Assembly: GCA_003427395.1 (NCBI GenBank)
Contig: BFEA01000557.1
Span: forward strand, 201,484 to 225,981
From: Chara braunii
Lineage: Eukaryota; Streptophyta; Charophyceae; Charales; Characeae
DNA length: 24,498 nucleotides
Reading direction: 5' to 3'
A model generated the notes under the pieces. The model worked only from the letters and a program-made list of their open reading frames with translations. It was not told the DNA's origin and searched no databases. This document shows, one piece after another, positions 18,647 through 24,498 of the stretch; the first letter of the stretch is position 1; each line of letters begins with the position of its first letter. The position numbers were made by a program, and so were the translations under genes.

Positions 18647-18665
18647 GTACAATGATGTGAATGTG

Positions 18666-19290
18666 TCAGCTGGAAATGGGGTCCAGTGTCCCTATACAGA
18701 GATGTATTAAATTACTAGTAATATCTCCTAGTTCCTATGTATGTTCGTGAATCAATATATGTCAGATGATCCATCAGATCTACAATTCTCAAAAAATGAA
18801 CTAAGACATCATCCCACTCCTAACTAACAGACCAGGAGACGACGCCCTAGCTTGGATATGATGTGGTATTATATGATGTGATGTGATGTATCAGCTGGAA
18901 ATCGGGGCCAGCGCCCCTATACAGAGATGTGTTGATATGTCCGACACCCTATGTATGTTCGTTAATCCGTATATGTCAGATGATGGTAGAGCGCTATCCA
19001 TCAGATCTATAGATTCTCCAAACGAACTAAGGCGTCAGTCCCACTCCTATCTATGAGGCCAGGAGACAAAACCCTAGCTTCGATATGATAAATGTAAGCT
19101 GGAGATCAGACCAATCGAGTCCAGCATCTGCAATCAAGGATGTATTGTATATTGGCTGGGAGTCGAGCCCAGCGTCCCTGAACAGTGGTGTGTGGATATG
19201 CGAAACACCAAACAAAGATGTATGTGATCTAAGACAATGAATCAGACCACCGAACCCTACCCGTGCTGTGATGTGAATGTTGAGAATCAA
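18666..19290. repeat. diverged tandem repeat, units of about 200-225 bp
   Basis: Two clear units and a weaker third start TCAGCTGGAAATGGGG (18666), TCAGCTGGAAATCGGG (18891) and TAAGCTGGAGATCAGA (about 19095). Within units, shared blocks recur in order: CCTATACAGAGATGT, CCTATGTATGTTCGT, ATATGTCAGATGAT, CATCAGATCTA, AACTAAG, CCCACTCCTA and CCAGGAGAC. Each unit starts with a version of the retroposon word GGGTCCAGCGTCCC, so the array may have grown from a retroposon-linked sequence. Confidence 0.8.
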
Positions 19291-19488
19291 TCAATCATAA
19301 GTGTGAAACCCTATCAACCTCCCTTATGCAATCAAATGTGAAATCGTCGTACTATGCTTTATCTGAAAAGAGCAGGGGCGTGAAGTGGTCGGACTGCGGC
19401 AGCAAGACTTCATCAGGAGGTCTACGAGGCTCACCATGAGATAGTAGATAGGGAACATATCTCAAATGGTTCTGTAAAATTCTCATAT
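19291..19488. other. short non-coding stretch, nothing recognised
   Basis: No repeat, RNA or coding signal is recognised. Confidence 0.4.
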
Positions 19489-19570
19489 GGGACACTGGGC
19501 CCGGTTCCCAGCATGTGCTGCTCCCCAAGAATAGACTGGAGCATGGGTTTTCAAAAAAATATATATATAT
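19489..19570 (+). mobile_element. poly(A) retroposon tail, copy F (no hairpin)
   Basis: GGGACACTGGGCCCGG, TTCCCAGCATGTGCTGC and TCCCCAAGAATAGACTGG are followed by GGGTTTTCAAAAAAA and a short AT run. Like copy E, it goes from the conserved block to an A-rich end without the hairpin. Confidence 0.6.
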
Positions 19571-19884
19571 AAGGTGCTGTCATGGTTTCAGTTTGTAAAT
19601 GCGCTCACGATTTCGTGAATGCTGTGCCAAAGCGAGGAAAGTTGTGAATGTACACAAACCACCTTTAGGGTCGGGTGGGGATGTGTTGTATTCAAGGGAT
19701 GGCTGAAATCGTGACTGCGCCCTAGCTACCCCCACACCAAGAGAAAAATATGGTGGGTGTGTCTACTGGCTCTGGATTTCTTTCGGGATGTTATGATCCT
19801 GGCCAATTTCGAAGTACACATTCATCAGAAAGTACAATGCCGTCCAATTGCAAAAAGAAATGAATGGACTTGAGAGGAGAGAGA

Positions 19885-20048
19885 TGGAAAGAAGAAGAAG
19901 AAGAAGATGAAAGAAGGAAGAAGAAGAAGAAGATGAAAGAAAGAAGAAGAAGAAGAAGAAGAAGAAGAAGAAAAAGAGGAAGAAGATGAAAGAAAGAAGA
20001 AGAAGAAGAAGAAAAAGAGGAAGAAGATGAAAGAAAGAAGAAGAAGAT
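19885..20048. repeat. (GAA)n-rich compound microsatellite
   Basis: Runs of GAA are broken by GATGAAAGAAAG-like interruptions that themselves repeat, so the tract is an imperfect higher-order repeat. All long Ser/Phe/Leu or Lys/Glu frames across it are repeat translations. Confidence 0.95.
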
Positions 20049-20161
20049 GTACACCAGCAAAGACCAATGAAAATTCCCTTCTTCTTCACCAACCACTCTC
20101 CTCCTCCTTATCTCCTCCCTCTTATTCAAACAAGAAACAATAATAATAATAATAATGTTGA

Positions 20162-20473
20162 ATGGCTGAACCAGAATCAATGTCCAAATCCCTCTTCTAC
20201 TGCAGGTATCACATGAGGTCGACCATAGCCATGGCCACCCTTCTTCCTCCTTCCTCCAAGGCCGAGGCTATGGCGGACTACCAGGGCCCTGCCCTGCTGT
20301 GCAAAGGACAACACAGAGTAGCTATGGGTGCTCTAGTTCAGGCCGCCATGCCTGACTCTGCCTGCGAAGCTTCTTGGCGTAGCTCTACCCCAACTGTGGC
20401 CTTCCAGATGCAGCACCCACCAAGTAACTGGTACCTCCTCCCATTCAGAGGGGAACATCATTTCAGACTCTGA
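20162..20473 (+). CDS. unrecognised 103-codon frame (doubtful)
   Basis: It starts MAEPESMSKSLFYC and ends FRGEHHFRL. The composition is not simple-repeat-like, and it contains six cysteines scattered through the frame. I recognise no domain. It could be part of a retroelement frame or chance. It lies between the GAA tract and a retroposon tail, with no visible promoter or splice context. Confidence 0.15.
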   Translation: MAEPESMSKSLFYCRYHMRSTIAMATLLPPSSKAEAMADYQGPALLCKGQHRVAMGALVQAAMPDSACEASWRSSTPTVAFQMQHPPSNWYLLPFRGEHHFRL

Positions 20474-20621
20474 TATTGCCCATACAGGCCCTAGACTCAG
20501 ACTGGTTGGACTGGTACGTGCCTAGACCTAGCCTACAACTACTGGGCCTCTAACAGGGAGACACATTTCCCTTCTGCACATCTGGTGAGTGGTGGGGCAA
20601 GGCCCATAGTCTAGTGGCTCT

Positions 20622-20699
20622 GTTTTTTTTCCTTTTTTTTTTAATGAATAACCTGCGACCTCTACTAGGGGGCGTGATAAGAGCAGCCCCCCCTAGTAG
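20622..20699 (-). mobile_element. poly(A) retroposon tail, copy C (hairpin and tail only)
   Basis: The minus strand has the 11-bp stem CTACTAGGGGG / CCCCCTAGTAG around TGCTCTTATCA (plus-strand TGATAAGAGCA, 20675-20685). About 20 nt follow, then an A-rich tail (T-rich 20622-20642). The conserved block seen upstream of the hairpin in A, B and D is absent. It may be a strongly 5'-truncated tail, or the real 3' end of the minus-strand LINE at 22047-23678 with an inverted segment between. Confidence 0.75.
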
Positions 20700-20827
20700 C
20701 TGTTGGAAGTGCACATTTGCCTTGCTGTTTTATAGGTTTTTTTAGTTTTTTTTTCAATTTTGCTTTTGTAAGTAGTTACAATAATCTCCACTCTATTAGT
20801 TGGTGGCAAGTTTGGTTAAAATGACCT

Positions 20828-21743
20828 TTGCGTTTTGTTATAAATGGCATGAGAAGTTGTCTGAAAATTGAGGCCTCCGTTAACCGCCTCTCCCGACACT
20901 ACCATCATTTAGACCGACACCTGGACACGACCATTGAGGCCATCCCACTCTCCTGGTGTAGATTACTTAAGTGCGGGCCCACTTTGCATGAGGATGACTG
21001 GTTCGGCCTTCTAGGGGATCCGACTAGGATAAGCAGGATTCACATGGTTAGAGTCTCGGACGTAGTGGTAGAATACTACGCTGAAAGGATCTTGAAACCC
21101 TTTTGAGTGGAAAGACAAATCTGAGGTATTTCGTGTCCGTGTGTTGGGAGAAGGAGAAGACAGCACGGTCTTCCAGCCCCACACACCCTTTCAAGAGCTC
21201 GCCTTGGGCCCCCAAGAATGGCAATGGAAAACTGGCAGAAGAACGGCGCCTGCATCCGACAAAAGGATCTGCCTTCATAGCCTGTCGGTCAAATCCACAT
21301 ACGGGATGCACCGCCCCAAACGACCGCTGCGAGGCCAGATAAATGATAGGTGGGCCAAGCATATCAATGTAGATCGCTCCCTCATCACACTGATCCGATG
21401 GTTCACGGAGAGCAAGATCAGGCCCGCTAGAGTTACATCATCACAGTGGGAGATTGCCCACCACTGTGGTGGAGCAATAGGGGATGCATCGCCATGGTGC
21501 CAAAGGTGTCTGATCGCCTTTCCTCAGGACATCGTTCAGACGGACCAGGATATTAGGCGAGCGCTCACAGACTTTTGTACAGATTGGCTTGGAGGGAATA
21601 GAGGGGGGGTAAATTGCCCAGGTACAGTGGGGGGGGGGACCAACCGTCTCCTTTTTAATGAGTGGACTAATATCGAACCCTTGTTCCCTATGAGACCTCC
21701 TGATGATTTCCTGGACCCCTTCCACCTCATCCCCTTTCTCTAG
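20828..21743 (+). pseudogene. unrecognised frame with one frameshift, possibly LINE C-terminal part
   Basis: Two frames join across a shift near 21095-21105: 20828-21106 ends ...YYAERILKPF, and the second is already open there as FEWKDKSEVFRVRV and runs to 21743. Together they give about 305 residues. The composition is protein-like, and the minus strand is not open in a competing way. LSVKSTYGMHRPKRPL resembles the SVKSAY-type motif of plant LINE C-terminal domains. A Cys cluster (HHCGGAIGDASPWCQRC) follows, though without the usual histidine. About 240 bp past the stop lies a segment shared with retroposon A. I favour the C-terminus and 3' UTR of a LINE, but this is not proven. Confidence 0.4.
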
Positions 21744-22046
21744 TTGAAACTCTTACTGGATACTCATTGGGATGCCCCCCGGGGGTCGAAGGAGCCCGCT
21801 AGTGGACACATGCTACCAAGTGCCTGGGACGATTTAAGTACCAAGCAAGGAGAACGTCGGGACTTTGGAACTTCCTCTTGGGAATCGCACCAAGGAGATA
21901 GCGGATGCTAGGAATGACAGGTTGGCTTAGGTCCCCCGGTGGCGGGGTGAAGCGGCACCTCTGTTACCGAAATATTCTCACCGCACAGTCAATCCCCTTG
22001 GGCAACCAGGGTTAATCAATGCTGGTGGACTTCTCTCATGATTGTC
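21744..22046 (+). other. probable LINE 3' UTR fragment shared with retroposon A
   Basis: 21985-22046 (CAGTCAATCCCC ... CCAGGGTTAATCAATGCTGG) aligns with 17622-17680 in the same orientation. It ends where minus-strand LINE similarity begins, making a tail-to-tail junction near 22046-22060. No poly(A) follows, so this copy is cut off. Confidence 0.5.
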
Positions 22047-22334
22047 AAGGGCCGGTGCACTGATCCAATTATCATTCGAAGGAGGGAACCCCAGGGCGGA
22101 CATGGAGAATCGAAGAATACAAATCAGGGCCTCCAGAGGAAGCCAAAGCACGTTGAGCACGTTCGGGGGCTGCCCCCCTTGATGGTGGATCCACCACCCT
22201 CGGGTCTTACTTCCCCAATTTACTACCATGTCGGATACGCTCGCAAATCTGCCCATTAGTCGCTGAATTTCCTCCATATTTTCTCTCGTGGCATCGACAA
22301 TGATAGTAAGGTCGTCCGAAAATAAGGAACTCAT
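22047..22334 (-). pseudogene. LINE reverse transcriptase, FxDD box and thumb
   Basis: In a frame shifted from the preceding piece, SLFSDDLTIIVDATRENMEE carries the FxDD catalytic pair (codons at 22311-22316). It is followed by FASVSDMVVNWGSKT, the usual NWxKS region. LINE similarity fades near 22050, where the oppositely oriented segment begins. Confidence 0.9.
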
Positions 22335-22360
22335 TTGGACGGCCTCTTTCGAGATTCGCG

Positions 22361-22633
22361 TTATCGTATTTTGGCAAAGTCCCCATTGGCCTGAAGGTTT
22401 GCAAATAGGGTCTCCATGATGACTAGGAAGAGAAAGGGTGTTATGGGATCACCTTGCCGCGAGGGATCATCCATGAGGGTGATAGGATGGTAGTTTCGTA
22501 TATTGAGTTTGTCTTCCTTCTCATAAATGAGAGAAAAGTTGAACGCTTCTTGGTCCACCAGTTCTCCCATGCAGCCCGCGCGCCACACGTCGCTGTAGTA
22601 GTCCATGAGATCCGGACTCAAGCAATCCCACAT
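22361..22633 (-). pseudogene. LINE reverse transcriptase, fingers joined to motif B by deletion
   Basis: The 90-residue frame has SLIYEKEDKLNIRNYHPITL (the NYRPITL box, residues 47-53) and then, almost at once, SRQGDPITPFLFLVIMETLF (the RQGDP box, residues 59-63). In an intact LINE RT these are separated by well over a hundred residues that include the first catalytic Asp. That segment is missing, so this copy cannot encode an active RT. Confidence 0.92.
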
Positions 22634-22639
22634 TATCTC

Positions 22640-22990
22640 TCAAAGCTCTTTCAGGAGGTTGTCCGAACGGACCGAACCCGGGGTTTTCTCCTCATCCAGC
22701 TACAACAGGGTTGTCCATATCTCATCTCTGATTCTCTGGTGAGGAGCGCCTCAAGGGTGTTCCGTTGTTCAAAAGAAAGGGTTTTAGTCATCGGGTGGAG
22801 GAAGTCTTCGATTTGTCGCTGCCTGGTGCCTTCATTTGTTGGGGGGATATGAGACGCAAAAATATCCTTGAAAAAATCACGATTTATCTTAATGCAGTCG
22901 ACAATACTGAGAGTAGGGAGATCCGTTGGCCTTATTGCGTCACATAGGACCTCCACTACCATACATTTGGTCCGAGCATGGGCAAAAAAA
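22640..22990 (-). pseudogene. LINE ORF2 linker region (pre-RT part)
   Basis: The minus frame contains SIVDCIKINRDFFKDIFASH and, further on, TKTLSFEQRNTLEALLTRE, followed by a shifted continuation. The F/Y-Y/F pattern before a stretch of LSxxQ..LE...T..E is the region just before the RT fingers in LINEs. The frame upstream of about 22990 differs between the two copies of the assembly repeat. Confidence 0.7.
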
Positions 22991-23004
22991 AAAAAGTGCA
23001 TCCA
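22882..23004. repeat. assembly-linked duplicate, copy 1
   Basis: The sequence from ATTTATCTTAATGCAGTCG to the end of GTGCATCCA, including a 12-A run, is repeated with one inserted T at 23143-23266. Copy 2 begins exactly at the adapter edge. After this copy the sequence diverges for about 100 bp until the adapter. Confidence 0.95.
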
Positions 23005-23104
23005 TAAACTCAAAACAAAATAAAAAAAGAAAAGAAAACAAAGTTTTGGCCGTGATTGCAGTTGTATACATTTTTGGAAGTGGTAGTATGAGGGTGCCCT
23101 CAGC

Positions 23105-23142
23105 CTGTCTCTTATACACATCTAGATGTGTATAAGAGACAG
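23105..23142. other. Nextera mate-pair junction adapter (sequencing artefact)
   Basis: CTGTCTCTTATACACATCT (23105-23123) is the 19-bp Tn5 mosaic end. It is followed with no gap by its reverse complement (23124-23142). This 38-bp perfect palindrome is the junction made when Nextera mate-pair fragments are circularised. It is not genomic. Frames through it give the well-known spurious peptides MCIRDR and CLLYTSRCV. Confidence 0.98.
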
Positions 23143-23266
23143 ATTTATCTTAATGCAGTCGACAATACTGAGAGTAGGGAGATCCGTTGGCCTTATTGCG
23201 TCACATAGGACCTCCACTACCATACATTTGGTCCGAGCATGGGCAAAAAAAAAAAATGTGCATCCA
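23143..23266. repeat. assembly-linked duplicate, copy 2
   Basis: It repeats 22882-23004. It starts at the base after the adapter and continues into LINE sequence that keeps a LINE-like frame, so this side is more likely the true genomic path. Confidence 0.95.
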
Positions 23267-23678
23267 TTGCAGTGTGCCTTCATTAGAATGTTTATAGAAC
23301 TTACCTCGAACTTTTGCGCCTTGCCAATGGTATTGTGAGTTTTGGAGTAGATGATCTTTTACCTTAGTGATGGTCTGTGCATGTTGTTCCTCCATTTGCG
23401 GATTGTGTGTTGTTCCATCTCTTGGGGTTGATGTATTAAGTCAATGTTATGACGATGATGTTGTCTAGTTATTTGTTTAGAAAATTCATTGCATTTTTTG
23501 GCCAAATAAAACAGACCATTATTAAACCATAGCACAGAAGATGGTAGTTTGGAGCGGCGGTCCTTTCAATAGGCCCACACTTGTCGAAATGAGGTGAGTC
23601 GAAGCAAGAACGCATTTAGCTTATAAAAGTTAAGCCCTTGATCGGCCTCTTTCACTTTCAGTTGGTAAGGGCTATCAT
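23143..23678 (-). pseudogene. LINE ORF2 linker region (upstream part)
   Basis: The minus-strand frame entering from the LTR reads YNDSPYQLKVKEAD, then LNAFLLRLTSFRQVWAY, then a stop. Further open pieces include LAKKCNEFSKQITRQ and VRGKFYKHSNEGTLQWMH. R/LNAFLLR...SF followed by Trp is the usual sequence between the endonuclease and RT in plant LINEs. The frame is broken by at least two stops. It is cut at 23678 by the LTR insertion. Confidence 0.6.
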
Positions 23679-23989
23679 TGTAGCGGACCTCGGGTTGGCC
23701 TGTGAGACCAGCCCCTTGGCCTGTTCTCACAGGCCTGTGTTGTATTCGGGGTAGGCCAGTCCAGGCCGGTACCTCTGTCGGTACCAGCCAGTCCAGTCCA
23801 GTCCCNTCAGTCCGCTGGGGTATACCCCAACCATTGTCTATTTTCAGTGGCATTCTTCACTTGCACATTTTGGAGTACGTGCGTTGGAGTCTTGCGTGGG
23901 GAGTTGCGTTGTGCCATCTCGCTCCCCCCTTCTTCCTCCATCTCCTTCTCTGTCACTAGCGGAGCACCACACCTGGTGGGTCCGCTACA
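23679..23989 (+). repeat. 5' LTR of a retrotransposon
   Basis: The 311-bp LTR begins TGTAGCGGACC and ends with the exact reverse complement GGTCCGCTACA, giving 11-bp terminal inverted repeats and TG...CA ends. A primer-binding site follows after one base. Inside are an 11-bp inverted repeat (GGCCTGTGAGA 23697-23707, TCTCACAGGCC 23725-23735) and the palindrome TGGGGTATACCCCA (23816-23829), which could hold the TATA box. Base 23806 is N. The five bases before it (ATCAT, 23674-23678) should recur after the 3' LTR, which is outside the window. The insertion interrupts the LINE. Confidence 0.92.
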
Positions 23990-23990
23990 T

Positions 23991-24002
23991 TGGTATCGGA
24001 GC
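23991..24002 (+). other. primer-binding site for initiator-Met tRNA
   Basis: TGGTATCGGAGC lies one base after the LTR. It matches the plant consensus TGGTATCAGAGC (complement of the 3' end of tRNA-iMet) at 11 of 12 positions. The one change still allows a G-U pair. It fits plant copia and many gypsy elements, so it does not by itself give the superfamily. Confidence 0.92.
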
Positions 24003-24498
24003 AGGAATATTCCCCGCTCCCACCCACCACCCCGTACAGCTGTGCAGACATACAGCCGGGGAAAACAGCAAAACCCGACATCGGTTTTTTTTCGCAGTTT
24101 TCGGGCGTTTTTCAGTGAAAACGCAGGGGAAAAGCGGCGCGCGCAGGAGGTGCCACGTGGCGAAAAAGAGAGGCGGCACGACGAGTGCGCCAAGGCCAAG
24201 GCCGCCGCACGCGCGCGCGCTGCCCCGCCCCGCCCCGCTCCCGAATTTATCTTATCCAAGATCCAGGAGTTTTGGTTGCCGCCAGGGTTTGAACCCAGGC
24301 ACCTGCCGAGCCATGCGCGTGCGTAAGCAGCCTCATAACACACTCGCCACAGTGTGTCCATGGCTTTGTAGTACGGCACACTCGTGTTGAAGAGGTGCCG
24401 TGCTGGCTATTTACCCCCCCTCCCGGCAGCGAGCAGTGAGCAGCAACGAAGTTGCTATTTACCCCCCCCCCCCCCCCCGTGGCTGCTGCTGCCTGTGC
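24003..24498 (+). mobile_element. leader of the LTR retrotransposon, cut by the window edge
   Basis: It is GC-rich, with no gag motif yet recognisable. It contains a tRNA-like segment on the minus strand (24277-24352) and two copies of GCTATTTACCCCCC (24409-24422, 24452-24465), the second extending into a long C-run. Long overlapping frames here look like a composition effect. Confidence 0.5.
24277..24352 (-). other. tRNA-like segment (SINE head or tRNA relic)
   Basis: The minus strand has TGGCGAGTGTG (A-box-like, 24339-24349) and GGGTTCAAACCC (B-box, 24285-24296) at tRNA-like spacing. It ends CTGGCGGCAACCA. The A-box region resembles tRNA-Leu/Ser, but no acceptor stem forms. It may be a tRNA-derived SINE promoter or an old tRNA copy. 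Confidence 0.45.

Larger units (their letters stand above)
22047..23678 (-). mobile_element. degenerate non-LTR retrotransposon (LINE), minus strand
   Basis: Read on the minus strand from 23678 downward, it shows an endonuclease-RT linker, then RT fingers, an internal deletion, RT palm and thumb start, across several frames. The order is that of plant LINE ORF2 proteins. The endonuclease half is missing because the LTR element at 23679 was inserted into the LINE. The 3' end is lost or inverted at about 22047. An adapter artefact (23105-23142) and an accompanying repeat of about 125 bp lie inside it, so part of its apparent structure is not real. Confidence 0.85.

Noticed and set aside
19763-20180. 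Ser/Phe/Leu-rich membrane-like frames
   Set aside because: They are translations of the GAA repeat and its interruptions.
22651-23338. Frames containing MCIRDR or CLLYTSRCV
   Set aside because: These peptides are translations of the Tn5 mosaic-end adapter and are common database artefacts. Only the LINE part away from the adapter is kept.

Overview
The window looks like repeat-dense nuclear DNA of a green-lineage eukaryote. Three things support this: a plant-type U2 snRNA 5' end, a tRNA close to the plant organellar (mitochondrial-type) proline tRNA, and an LTR retrotransposon primed by initiator-Met tRNA. Short TTTAGGG-like tracts fit as well. I cannot name the species; a streptophyte alga with a large genome is only a guess. 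I found no intact host protein-coding gene that I can name. Nearly every long reading frame is a decayed transposon, a simple repeat, or unrecognised.

Layout. 1-3.5 kb: CA/GA microsatellites, a retroposed U2 snRNA pseudogene with a 14-bp target duplication, two poly(A)-tailed retroposon tails on the minus strand (one split by a 105-bp MITE), and an inverted/direct repeat cluster. 3.5-9.1 kb: two more copies of the 105-bp MITE, tandem repeats of 81, 71 and 35 bp, GAT and GTT microsatellites, and a loose array built on a GCTGACGTGGCA-like core. 9.4-13.0 kb: a dead Ty3/gypsy-type element with gag, zinc knuckle, protease, RT and an RNase H stub, a purine tract and a probable 3' LTR, but no integrase and no 5' LTR. 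13.0-15.6 kb: non-coding sequence with an organellar-type tRNA-Pro copy carrying an altered anticodon. 15.6-17.3 kb: GC-rich sequence with long overlapping frames of unknown status. 17.4-20.7 kb: a duplicated segment interrupted by a poly(A) retroposon, a roughly 200-225 bp tandem repeat, a GAA microsatellite and further retroposon tails. 20.8-23.7 kb: a plus-strand reading frame with one frameshift, meeting tail to tail a decayed minus-strand LINE. 23.7-24.5 kb: the 5' LTR, primer-binding site and leader of an LTR retrotransposon that was inserted into that LINE.

Two results stand out. First, four retroposon tails carry a hairpin about 20 nt before the poly(A). Its 11-nt loop (TGCTCTTATCA) is conserved while the stems differ in sequence yet still pair, as expected for a LINE 3' RNA hairpin recognised by its reverse transcriptase. 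Removing the MITE from one tail at its TA target restores the stem. Second, positions 23105-23142 are exactly the Nextera mate-pair junction adapter (two facing Tn5 mosaic ends), followed by a repeat of about 125 bp of upstream sequence. That part of the assembly is therefore artificial.
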